From: Halobacteriales archaeon QS_5_70_15
Lineage (GTDB): Archaea > Halobacteriota > Halobacteria > Halobacteriales > Haloarculaceae
NCBI GenBank assembly: GCA_003022005.1
Contig: PXRQ01000115.1
Location: 1 to 5,596 of the forward strand
Direction: 5' to 3'
Length of the DNA: 5,596 bases
The position numbers and the translations under genes were made by a program. Within the stretch, counting starts at the first letter, position 1, and each line of letters begins with the position of its first letter. Below, piece after piece: positions 1 to 5,397 of the stretch. The notes beneath the pieces are model-generated. The model saw only the letters and a list, made by a program, of their open reading frames with translations, had not been told where the DNA came from and ran no database searches.

Positions 1-144
1 GATGACGGTGCGATCGACCTCCTCCTCACCGATCCACCGTACGGGACCGAGTTCGACGACCTCGGGTCGTTCGAGGAGGCGGTGGCGATCACCGCGGACA
101 AACCCGCGTACGACGCGCTCGGGCCGGCACAGATACTGGTCTGA
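1..144 (+). CDS. 3' end of unidentified gene with a DPPYG motif
   Basis: Frame 1 is open from the window edge to a TGA at 142-144 and encodes the last 47 residues of a protein whose start lies outside the window. The segment is acidic and reads naturally as haloarchaeal protein. Residues 6-15 read DLLLTDPPYG. A hydrophobic strand followed by DPPY is the motif IV signature of amino-group DNA/RNA methyltransferases, including archaeal tRNA guanosine methylases. Only about 33 residues follow, too few for the later motifs of such an enzyme unless its motif order is permuted, so the match may be chance. The overlapping frame that runs into the peroxiredoxin is basic and Ser/Arg-rich here and looks like a shadow. 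Function is left unassigned. Confidence 0.6.
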   Translation, partial: DDGAIDLLLTDPPYGTEFDDLGSFEEAVAITADKPAYDALGPAQILV

Positions 145-209
145 CGCGGTCGAGCCGAGTCGAAGACGGGGGGAGCCGCGTCGGGTCCGCCCGGCCGCAC
201 CCGCTGGAG

Positions 210-215
210 CTATAC
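210..215 (+). promoter_or_regulatory. TATA-like box of the peroxiredoxin gene
   Basis: The sequence CTATAC is the only AT-rich island in the region between the upstream stop and the peroxiredoxin gene. It is centred about 26 bases before the ATG at 239. That is the usual archaeal distance from TATA box to transcription start, so the mRNA is probably leaderless. This supports 239 as the start codon. Confidence 0.5.
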
Positions 216-220
216 CCGAT

Positions 221-237
221 GCCGCCCTTCCGGCGGC
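221..237. repeat. Inverted repeat between TATA box and start codon
   Basis: GCCGCC (221-226) and GGCGGC (232-237) are perfect inverted repeats separated by five bases. They fill the gap between the TATA-like box and the ATG of the peroxiredoxin gene. If transcription starts near 239, the repeat is in promoter DNA rather than in the mRNA, which suits a repressor operator. Such GC-only repeats are common in a genome this GC-rich, so chance is a real alternative. Confidence 0.3.
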
Positions 238-238
238 C

Positions 239-727
239 ATGCCCGAAGTCGGCGACCCGGCACCGGAGATCACACTCCCGATGGCCGGTGGGGACGCGTA
301 CGACGACATCGAACCGTTCGCGCTCTCGGAGGTGCTCTCCGACGGCCCGGTGGTGCTGGCGTTCTTCCCCGCGGCGTTCACCGGCGGCTGTACCGAGGAG
401 CTCTGCACGTTCCGCGACGAGCTCGCGTCGTTCGAGTCCCTCGACGCGGGGGTGTACGGGATCAGCGTCGACCTCCCGTTCGCGCTCAACGTCTTCAGCA
501 TGGAACAGGACCTGACGTTTCCCCTCCTCTCGGACTTCGACGGGGAGACCATCGAGGCGTACGACGTCGTGCTCGAGGGCGTCCACGGGCTCGGCGGTGT
601 CGCCGAGCGGAGCGTCTTCGTCGTCGACACCGACGGCGTGATCCGGTATCGGTGGGTCCGCGAGGACGGCAACCCCGACTTCGAGTGGCTCGCCGAGCAG
701 GTCCGGGAGGCGGTCGCCGCGCTGTAG
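239..727 (+). CDS. Peroxiredoxin, AhpE/BCP-like (thiol peroxidase)
   Basis: This is a cytoplasmic peroxidase of 162 residues expected to reduce hydrogen peroxide and organic hydroperoxides. The thioredoxin fold is visible as strand VVLAFFP, then the active-site signature PxxxTxxC (PAAFTGGC, residues 44-51), with Cys51 as the peroxidatic cysteine. Cys56, five residues later, is placed like the resolving cysteine of bacterioferritin-comigratory (BCP) proteins. FPLLSDF (94-100) resembles the AhpE group, and Arg124 before the strand SVFVVD fits the conserved active-site arginine. The start at 239 is chosen because family homology begins there (MPEVGDPAPE). A TATA-like box also lies at leaderless distance, and the sequence upstream in the same frame is Ser/Arg-rich shadow. 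The electron donor cannot be told from sequence. The nitroreductase gene follows 61 bases downstream on the same strand. Confidence 0.93.
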   Translation: MPEVGDPAPEITLPMAGGDAYDDIEPFALSEVLSDGPVVLAFFPAAFTGGCTEELCTFRDELASFESLDAGVYGISVDLPFALNVFSMEQDLTFPLLSDFDGETIEAYDVVLEGVHGLGGVAERSVFVVDTDGVIRYRWVREDGNPDFEWLAEQVREAVAAL

Positions 728-758
728 CCTCCTGCCGGTGTCGCGGCGTCGCCGGTGG

Positions 759-766
759 CTTGAAGT
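759..766 (+). promoter_or_regulatory. Weak TATA-like element of the nitroreductase gene
   Basis: CTTGAAGT is the only AT-containing run in the 61-base gap before the nitroreductase gene and is centred about 26 bases before its ATG. The position fits a leaderless haloarchaeal promoter, but the match to a TTTAWA-like consensus is poor. Read-through from the peroxiredoxin gene is an alternative. Confidence 0.35.
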
Positions 767-788
767 CGAGCGGCGTCGGCGGGGGGCC

Positions 789-1340
789 ATGGAACTCGCC
801 GAGTGCATCCGCCGCGACCGCGCGACCCGGGAGTTCGCCGACCGGGACGTCGACCGCTCGACCGTCGAGGCGCTGGTCGACGCCGCCCGCCGGGCGGGGA
901 GCGGCCACAACCGCCAGCCGTGGACGTTCCTCGCCGTGACCGACCCGGAGCGGAGGGAGGGACTCGCCGAGTTCGGGTCGTACACGACCCCGCTCCGGAA
1001 CGCCGCGCTGGGGATCGTGATCGCGGTCGACGAGAGCGACACGCGCTACCGCCACGAGCACAACGTGTTCGACTGCGGCCGGGCCGCACAGAACCTCATG
1101 CTCGCGGCGACCGATCGGGGGCTCGGGACGTGTCCGCAGGGGTTCGGCGACCGCCAGGGGGCACACGAGTTCCTCGGACTCCCCGAGGAGACGCGCGTCC
1201 TGATGGGGTTCGCGGTCGGCCACCCCGTCGAGGAGGAGTCGAACGAGATCGAGGGCGTCCCGAAGGACGAGGAGCTCCACCATCCCGGTCGGAAACCGGT
1301 GGAGGAGGTCCTCCACCGGGGGCGGTACGGCGGGGAGTAG
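789..1340 (+). CDS. Nitroreductase-family FMN oxidoreductase
   Basis: This 183-residue flavoprotein belongs to the NAD(P)H-dependent nitroreductase superfamily. It probably binds FMN as a cytoplasmic homodimer. The N-terminal phosphate-binding segment reads RRDRATREF (8-16), and the second FMN-contact segment is SGHNRQPW (38-45). The central dimer helix and following loop, GRAAQNLMLAATDRGLGTC (97-115), are typical, as is the C-terminal KPVEEVLHRGRY (169-180). The length is normal for the compact members of the family. The start at 789 is where homology begins (MELAECIRRDRATR); an in-frame start further upstream would add a basic, unfamiliar leader. The physiological substrate is unknown, and members reduce nitroaromatics, quinones or enones. 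It may be co-transcribed with the upstream peroxiredoxin, but a weak TATA-like element suggests its own promoter. It ends 118 bases before the stop of a convergent gene. Confidence 0.9.
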   Translation: MELAECIRRDRATREFADRDVDRSTVEALVDAARRAGSGHNRQPWTFLAVTDPERREGLAEFGSYTTPLRNAALGIVIAVDESDTRYRHEHNVFDCGRAAQNLMLAATDRGLGTCPQGFGDRQGAHEFLGLPEETRVLMGFAVGHPVEEESNEIEGVPKDEELHHPGRKPVEEVLHRGRYGGE

Positions 1341-1400
1341 GGCGGCGATACTTCGGCCGAGCGGGAGTGCGACCGCCCACACGGAACGTTGTCGTCTTTG

Positions 1401-1437
1401 ACCGGCGATTACGGACCCGGTTCGAGTGATCGCCGGT
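1401..1437. terminator. Hairpin between convergent genes, possible bidirectional terminator
   Basis: ACCGGCGAT (1401-1409) pairs perfectly with ATCGCCGGT (1429-1437). Adding a G-U pair and two more Watson-Crick pairs extends the stem to about 12 pairs with a 13-base loop. It lies between the stop of the nitroreductase gene (1340) and the stop of the minus-strand synthase gene (1459), where terminators of both transcripts are expected. Short AT stretches flank it (TTT on the left, TAAAT on the right) but there is no long T tract. Archaeal termination relies mainly on T-rich tracts, so the hairpin could instead stabilise 3' ends. Confidence 0.45.
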
Positions 1438-1439
1438 AA

Positions 1440-1453
1440 ATCGTTACAACGAT
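1440..1453. repeat. Short palindrome next to the synthase stop codon
   Basis: ATCGTT (1440-1445) and AACGAT (1448-1453) form a perfect inverted repeat with a two-base centre. It sits between the larger hairpin and the stop codon of the minus-strand synthase gene, within about 20 bases of that stop. It could add to 3'-end formation or be a protein site; chance is possible. Confidence 0.3.
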
Positions 1454-1458
1454 CCGTA

Positions 1459-2547
1459 TCAGGCCTCGACCGACCGCGCGAGGTCGAGGGCGCCGTCCAG
1501 TCCCATCGGCCCCTCCGCCTCGAGCCGGTCGAGCAGCGACGCGACCAGTTCGTCGTTCGGCTCGCGGTCGACCCGCTCAATGAGCTTGCGCGTTGCGCCG
1601 CGGCCGGTGATGGCGCCGAAGACGAGCTCGCGCCGGCCCCCGAACTCCGCGGGATCGAACGGCTCGAACACGAACGGGTGCTCGAGCATGACCGCGGTGT
1701 GGAGGCCGGACTCGTGTCGGACGACCTCCTCGCCGAGAACCGGTCGACGGGTGTCGACGTCCTCGCCGAGCGCGTCGAGCGCGTCCCGGCAGGCGGGGAT
1801 CAGTGCGTCGGCGTCCACGCCGAACGTCTCCTCGCGCTCCGTGCTGCCGGCGACGACCAGCTGCTCGATGGGGGTGTTGCCGGCGCGCTCGCCGAGCGCC
1901 GCGACGCTGACGTCGGCGCTCCCGGCGCCGGCCCTGGCGGCGGCGAGCGTGTTCGCGGTCGCAACCCCGAGGTCGTCGTGGAAGTGGACGCCGATCCGCG
2001 AGAGGTCGACGCCCCCCGCCTCGATGTCTCCGAGGAACGAGGTGACGTACTCGGGCGTTCGGTTCCCGATGGTGTCCGCGAGACCGAGCCGGGACCCGGG
2101 GAACCGCTCGGCCGCCTCGATCACGTGCTCGGCGTCGGTCCGGAACCCGTCCATCAGGCCGATGCGGACCGGGACCCCCGCGTCCTCGGCGCGCTCGACG
2201 CCCGCCTCGAGCATCCCGAACGCCGCCTCGCGGTCCTTGCCGAACACGTGCTCGAGCATCACGTCCGAGAGGGGCGCGAACAGGCTGACGACGTCGGCCC
2301 CGGCGTCGACCGCGGCGTCGACGTCCCCGGGGCGGGCGCGGGCGAGCGCCGAGACGTCGGCGTCGGTCACCGGCGCGAGCCGCCGGACGGCCTCGACGTG
2401 CTCCTCGCCGACGACCGGGAAGCCGGCCTGGATGACCGACACGCCGAGCCGGTCGATGGCCCGCCCGGCCTCGACGCGTTGCTCCACCGTGTAGTCCCGG
2501 CCGGGCATCTGGGCGCCCTCCCGGAGCGTGACGTCACAGAGCTCCAC
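1459..2547 (-). CDS. DRE-TIM acyltransferase, isopropylmalate/homocitrate/citramalate synthase-like
   Basis: This 362-residue enzyme of the LeuA/NifV/Lys20 (HMGL-like) family should join or split an acyl-CoA and an oxo acid on a metal-bearing TIM barrel. Visible motifs are DVTLREGAQ (5-13, with Arg9 and metal ligand Glu10 as in homocitrate synthases), LADTIGNRTP (156-165), the metal HxH pair His188/His190 with Asn199, GERAGN (219-224), and HESGLH (278-283) in the C-terminal linker domain. The length matches homocitrate or citramalate synthases without the LeuA feedback domain, so leucine control is unlikely. GERAGN argues against HMG-CoA lyase. Oddities: Gln40 stands where Glu is usual before the GFP turn, and GLMD (130-133) replaces the usual SxED, removing another Glu. 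The GTG start is forced, because the preceding codon in frame is a stop. It immediately follows the CoA-transferase stop, with a strong ribosome binding site. The exact substrate is unknown. Confidence 0.85.
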   Translation of the reverse strand: MELCDVTLREGAQMPGRDYTVEQRVEAGRAIDRLGVSVIQAGFPVVGEEHVEAVRRLAPVTDADVSALARARPGDVDAAVDAGADVVSLFAPLSDVMLEHVFGKDREAAFGMLEAGVERAEDAGVPVRIGLMDGFRTDAEHVIEAAERFPGSRLGLADTIGNRTPEYVTSFLGDIEAGGVDLSRIGVHFHDDLGVATANTLAAARAGAGSADVSVAALGERAGNTPIEQLVVAGSTEREETFGVDADALIPACRDALDALGEDVDTRRPVLGEEVVRHESGLHTAVMLEHPFVFEPFDPAEFGGRRELVFGAITGRGATRKLIERVDREPNDELVASLLDRLEAEGPMGLDGALDLARSVEA

Positions 2548-2550
2548 TCA

Positions 2551-2560
2551 GATCACCCCC
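2551..2560 (-). promoter_or_regulatory. Strong Shine-Dalgarno site of the synthase gene
   Basis: On the minus strand this reads GGGGGTGATC, nine of ten bases matching GGAGGTGATC, the complement of the archaeal 16S rRNA 3' end. Only the TGA stop of the CoA-transferase frame separates it from the GTG start at 2547. It lies within the last codons of the transferase (Ala-Gly-Val-Ile). It fixes the GTG as start and should allow initiation even though the upstream frame is broken. Confidence 0.8.
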
Positions 2561-3138
2561 GCCTCGTCGAGCTCCTCGAGGCGCTCCCGGGAGAGGCCGA
2601 CCTCGTCGAGGTACACCTCCTCGTTGTGCGAACCCGGCTCCGGGCCGGCGTAGCGGACCTCCCCCTCCGTCCGGGTGAACTTCGGTATCGGCGCGTGGGT
2701 CCTGATCGTCTCCTCGCTGTCGCGGCCGTCCCGGGTCTCGACGATGTCGTTCCTCGCCCGGTACTGCTCATCCTCGGTGATGTCCGCGATATCGTAGATG
2801 GGGCCCACGATGGCGCCGTGTTCGGTCATCGTCTCGATGACCTCCTCGCGGGGGCGCTCGCTCGTCCAGTCCTCGATCACCTCGTCGAGGACCTCGGAGT
2901 GCTCGACGCGCTTGTCGTTGTTCTCGAACTGGGGGTCCTCGATGAGGTCCTCGCGACCGATGGCGTGCATCACGTTCTCGAAGATGGACTGCGCCGAGGC
3001 CGAGAGTGCGACGTAGCCGTCGGCGGCCTCGTAGAGGTTCCGTGGCGCGGTGGTGTCCGAGGCGTTGCCGTGCCGCTCGCGGACGCGGTCGAGCCGGTCG
3101 TACCCCTCGACGTCGCCGACGAACAGCCGGAAGAGCGG

Positions 3139-3145
3139 CTCACTG
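3139..3145 (-). other. Apparent out-of-frame deletion junction in the CoA-transferase
   Basis: On the minus strand, CAG (Gln176) is followed by TGA in the first frame. One base later, GAG CCG CTC opens the frame of the C-terminal half. Relatives normally carry a helix and strand of about 25-30 residues at this place, ending in something like DVSLYE before the next motif. The missing length should therefore be about 75-90 bases and leave remainder 2 when divided by 3. No slippery sequence is seen, so programmed frameshifting is unlikely. Confidence 0.7.
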
Positions 3146-3695
3146 GGCGGCGGTGAGGTCCGCGAGCGGCATCGGCGGCAGCAGCGGCTCGCTGTCGGGG
3201 AAGCCGTTGACGTGGGCGAACCCGGACATCCCCTCCGCGATGGAGCCGAACCCGCGGTCCTGTGCCCGGGGACCGGTCTGGCCGTAGCCCGACAGCCGGA
3301 CCATGATGACCCCCTCGTTGACCTCGCGCAGGTCCTCGTAGCCGAGGTTCCACCGCTCGGCCGTGCCCGGACGGAAGTTCTCGAACACCATGTCGACGTC
3401 CGAGGCGAGCTCGCGGGCCAGGTCCTGTCCCTCCTCCGTGCTCAGGTCGAGCGTGACACAGCGGTTGTTCCGCGAGAGCCCCTTCCACCACAGCGACTCC
3501 CCGTCGTCGAACGGTCCCCACTGACGGATCGGGTCGAGGTACACGGGGTGTTCGACCTTGACGACGTCGGCGCCCTGGTCGGCGAGCAGCGTCGTCGCGA
3601 ACCCCCCGCTGATCATCGTCGAGAGGTCGAGGACGCGGAGGCCCTCGAGCGGCCCGGATGCTGGCGACATAGCTACCCCTCTTCGCTCCCGAGTG

Positions 3696-3704
3696 TATAA
3701 TTTA
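3696..3704 (-). promoter_or_regulatory. TATA box of the CoA-transferase/synthase pair
   Basis: The minus strand reads TAAATTATA, the most AT-rich run in the window, centred 30 bases upstream of the ATG at 3670. It should place transcription start within a few bases of the start codon, giving a nearly leaderless mRNA. It sits in the 75-base gap after the UspA gene, so the transferase/synthase pair is likely its own transcription unit. Confidence 0.75.
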
Positions 3705-3745
3705 CGGACGGGGGACGGCCCGCGGCCCGCGGCTCGGCCCCGGAC

Positions 3746-4192
3746 TCAGTCCCGCATCACGGTGACCACCGGTCGCTCCGACTCCAGGAGCACCTGCTGG
3801 GTGGTGCTCCCGAACAGCGCCTTCCCGACCGGCGACCGGCGACGACCGTCGATGACGACGTACCGCGCGTCGAGTTCCCGCGTGACGGCGAGCACCTCCT
3901 CGGTCGGATCGCCGATGCGGCCGATGGGCTCGACCATGTCGGGGTCGTACTCCTCGAGCGACTCCTCGAGGACGTCCCTCGCGAGGCGGGCGGCCGAGTT
4001 CTCCTCCTGGGTCAGCGAGTAGTCCGCCTCGCGATCCAGCTCCTCGATCTCCCCCAGATGCGCCTCGAACTCCTCCTCCGGGACGACGTGGAGGAGGTAG
4101 AGCGTCTCCCCGTACGCCCGGGCGAGGTCGTACCCCGTCGTGACGGTCTCGTCGTCGAGTACGGTTCCGTCGACAGCTGCGACGATGGACAT
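3746..4192 (-). CDS. Universal stress protein, UspA family
   Basis: This 148-residue single-domain cytoplasmic protein has the UspA alpha/beta fold. It opens with the strand IVAAVDGT (3-10), and the second strand LYLLHVVPE (31-39) is typical. A charged helical stretch (about 40-80) follows, then GDPTEEVL (94-101), the strand ARYVVIDGR (109-117), and the nucleotide-loop region SPVGKALFGST (120-130) leading to the last strand RPVVTVM (140-146). In the ATP-binding pattern G-x2-G-x9-G-S/T, only Gly128-Ser129 is kept in register. The first two glycines align with Asp115 and Arg118, so ATP binding is uncertain. Haloarchaea carry many paralogues, and the role of this one cannot be told. It has its own TATA-like box, and its stop lies 75 bases before the CoA-transferase start on the same strand. 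Confidence 0.92.
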   Translation of the reverse strand: MSIVAAVDGTVLDDETVTTGYDLARAYGETLYLLHVVPEEEFEAHLGEIEELDREADYSLTQEENSAARLARDVLEESLEEYDPDMVEPIGRIGDPTEEVLAVTRELDARYVVIDGRRRSPVGKALFGSTTQQVLLESERPVVTVMRD

Positions 4193-4200
4193 ACCACGTT

Positions 4201-4226
4201 CTGTACGGACAGCCCGATAACTGTAC
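4201..4226. repeat. CTGTAC direct repeat upstream of the UspA gene
   Basis: CTGTAC occurs at 4201-4206 and again at 4221-4226, exactly 20 bases apart, or about two helical turns. An ACAG at 4209-4212 forms small inverted repeats with the CTGT of either copy. The set covers the presumed TATA box and transcription start of the UspA gene, so it could be an operator. The elements are short. Confidence 0.3.
4216..4225 (-). promoter_or_regulatory. TATA-like box of the UspA gene
   Basis: The minus strand reads TACAGTTATC, centred about 28 bases upstream of the ATG at 4192. The distance fits a leaderless transcript. It is the most AT-rich run in the 118-base gap between the oxidoreductase stop and the UspA start. 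Confidence 0.45.
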
Positions 4227-4310
4227 TGCTCCTCCGCTCGCGGGGAGTCGTCCCCGCCGTCTTCGAGGAACCGACGAGGCCGGCCGTCGCGGGCGATCGG
4301 ACGGTCCGTG

Positions 4311-5279
4311 TCAGGGCACCAGGATGACCTTGCCGTGGCTCTCCCGGCCCTCGATGTGGGCGTGGGCGGCCCCCGCCTCCGACAGGTCGAACCGCTCGCC
4401 GACGACGAACTCGAGCCCCCCGGCGTCGTGGAGACCGAACACCTCCGCGGCGGCCCGGTGGACCCGCTCGGGGAACCGCTCGACCGCCCGGCTCAGGTGG
4501 TAGCCGACGACGTGGACGCTCTCGGCGCGGAGCCGGCCCGCGTCCGGGGCCGCGTCCGTCCCGCTCGCGCTCCCGAGGGTGACGATCCGACCGAACGGCC
4601 GGACGGCGTCGAGGCTCCGGTCGAGCGTCTCCCCGCCCACCCCGTCGAGGACGAGGTCGACGCCCCCGTCCGTGTGTTCGGCGACGGCCTCGCGGAAGTC
4701 CTCGGACTCGTAGTCGACCGTGTGGTCGGCGCCGAGGCGCTCGGCGAACCGGCGCTTCCGGTCGGTGCTCGCGGTGCCGAAGACGGTCGCGCCGCGGGCG
4801 GCCGCGAGCTGGACGGCGGCCGAGCCCAACCCGCCGGCCGCCGCGTGGATCAGCACGCCGTCGCCGGGGCGGAGCCCGCCGCAGGCGTGGAGGCTCTCGT
4901 GGGCGGTCAGGAACTGGACCGGGAACGCCGCGGCCGCCTCGAAGCCGAGCGAGTCGGGGATCCGGAACACGCGGTCGGCGTCGGCGACGACGACCTCGGC
5001 GTAGGAGCCCCGCCTCGGGAAGCAGGCGACGCGGTCGCCGACCGAGAACCCCGCCCCCTCGCCGACCGCCCGCACGATGCCGGCCGCCTCGATCCCGGGG
5101 GCGAACGGCAGGTCGTGTGACCGGCTCGAGGAGCCGCGGCGCCGCTTGATGTCCGCGAAGTTCACGCCGACGGCCTCGACGTCGACGGCTACCTCCCCGG
5201 GTCCGGGTTCGGGCAGGTCGCGCTCGACGAGCGTCAGGACCTCCGGTCCGCCGTGGTCGGTGACGTGGATGGCACGCAC
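4311..5279 (-). CDS. Zinc-independent MDR oxidoreductase, NADPH:quinone reductase-like
   Basis: This 322-residue cytoplasmic enzyme of the medium-chain dehydrogenase/reductase superfamily probably reduces quinones or enones with NADPH. The N-terminal GroES-like domain shows HGGPEVL (9-15), PGPGEV (25-30), VGVNFADIKRR (37-47) and PGIEAAGIV (61-69). The nucleotide domain has LRPGDGVLIHAAAGGLGSAA (136-155), where HAAAGGLG is the quinone-reductase form of the glycine motif, then GADHTVDY and VDLVLDGVGG. The C-terminus HGKVILVP is typical. The cysteine ligands of zinc alcohol dehydrogenases are absent. The GTG at 5279 is chosen because homology starts there (VRAIHVTDHGG), the length matches the family, and a TATA-like run lies 26 bases upstream. 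An in-frame ATG at 5339 would add 20 unfamiliar residues. The gene stands alone, 118 bases from each neighbour. Confidence 0.9.
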   Translation of the reverse strand: MRAIHVTDHGGPEVLTLVERDLPEPGPGEVAVDVEAVGVNFADIKRRRGSSSRSHDLPFAPGIEAAGIVRAVGEGAGFSVGDRVACFPRRGSYAEVVVADADRVFRIPDSLGFEAAAAFPVQFLTAHESLHACGGLRPGDGVLIHAAAGGLGSAAVQLAAARGATVFGTASTDRKRRFAERLGADHTVDYESEDFREAVAEHTDGGVDLVLDGVGGETLDRSLDAVRPFGRIVTLGSASGTDAAPDAGRLRAESVHVVGYHLSRAVERFPERVHRAAAEVFGLHDAGGLEFVVGERFDLSEAGAAHAHIEGRESHGKVILVP

Positions 5280-5302
5280 GGTGCCGACGCCGGCCCCGGA
5301 GG

Positions 5303-5308
5303 ACAAAG
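5303..5308 (-). promoter_or_regulatory. Weak TATA-like element of the oxidoreductase gene
   Basis: The minus strand reads CTTTGT, centred about 26 bases before the GTG at 5279. No comparable AT-rich run lies at that distance from the alternative ATG at 5339, so this favours the GTG start with a leaderless mRNA. The match to consensus is weak. Confidence 0.35.
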
Positions 5309-5368
5309 CGCTTCGGACAACTGTCGGGCGTCCGGACATTGCTTCCGGGGGTCGCCGGGCCGGGTCGT

Positions 5369-5388
5369 GACCCCCCACGCCGGGGGTC
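5369..5388. terminator. GC-rich hairpin after the HEAT-repeat gene
   Basis: GACCCCC (5369-5375) and GGGGGTC (5382-5388) are perfect inverted repeats around a six-base loop. The hairpin begins 10 bases past the stop of the minus-strand HEAT-repeat gene. No T tract follows in that direction, so its role in termination is unproven; it could only stabilise the 3' end. Confidence 0.35.
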
Positions 5389-5397
5389 GGGGGGCCC

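Larger units (their letters stand above)
2548..3670 (-). pseudogene. CaiB/BaiF (class III) CoA-transferase, frameshifted with internal deletion
   Basis: An intact member would move CoA between carboxylic acids in the cytoplasm through an aspartyl-CoA intermediate. The first part (ATG at 3670 to TGA at 3142-3140, 176 residues) has the family opening PLEGLRVLDLSTMISGG, ADQGADVVKVE (30-40), the NFRPG segment (98-102), RLSGYGQTGP (125-134), and LADLTAA (169-175), where Asp171 fits the catalytic Asp. The second part continues one base out of frame from a GAG codon at 3141 to TGA at 2550-2548 (197 residues): EPLFRLFVGDVEGYDRL, then GREDLIEDPQFENN, and a family-like C-terminus. Together they give 373 residues against roughly 400 in the family. 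The segment normally lying between LADLTAA and the EPLF-like motif is missing. A short restart at GTG 2973 would give only the C-terminal domain. A TATA box precedes it; the synthase gene abuts its end. Confidence 0.88.

Noticed and set aside
2..238. Possible N-terminal extension of the peroxiredoxin by 79 codons
   Set aside because: The extension is Ser/Arg-rich and overlaps a more natural reading frame at 1-144. Peroxiredoxin homology begins exactly at the ATG at 239, which has a TATA-like box in front.
89..1042. Minus-strand frame of 317 codons across the peroxiredoxin and nitroreductase genes
   Set aside because: It lies antisense to two confidently identified genes, is Arg/Ser-rich, and shows no family motif. 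Its continuation at 495-1580 has the same character.
3139..3145. Programmed ribosomal frameshift in the CoA-transferase
   Set aside because: No slippery run or stimulatory structure is evident, and a conserved stretch of family sequence is missing at the junction, which a frameshift would not explain.
1426..3156. Long plus-strand frame of 576 codons opposite the synthase and CoA-transferase genes
   Set aside because: It is a GC-driven shadow of the minus-strand genes. Its translation is low-complexity in Arg, Asp, Val and Gly with no recognisable domain, while the minus strand carries clear family motifs.
3718..3733. Tandem GCCCGCG repeats after the UspA stop
   Set aside because: This is a short GC-only repeat in GC-rich DNA with no clear stem, T tract or other context that would make it a signal.
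4308..5120. Plus-strand frame of 270 codons opposite the oxidoreductase gene
   Set aside because: It is the reverse complement of a well-conserved MDR enzyme and is a repetitive Asp/Glu/Arg/Val product of high third-position GC.
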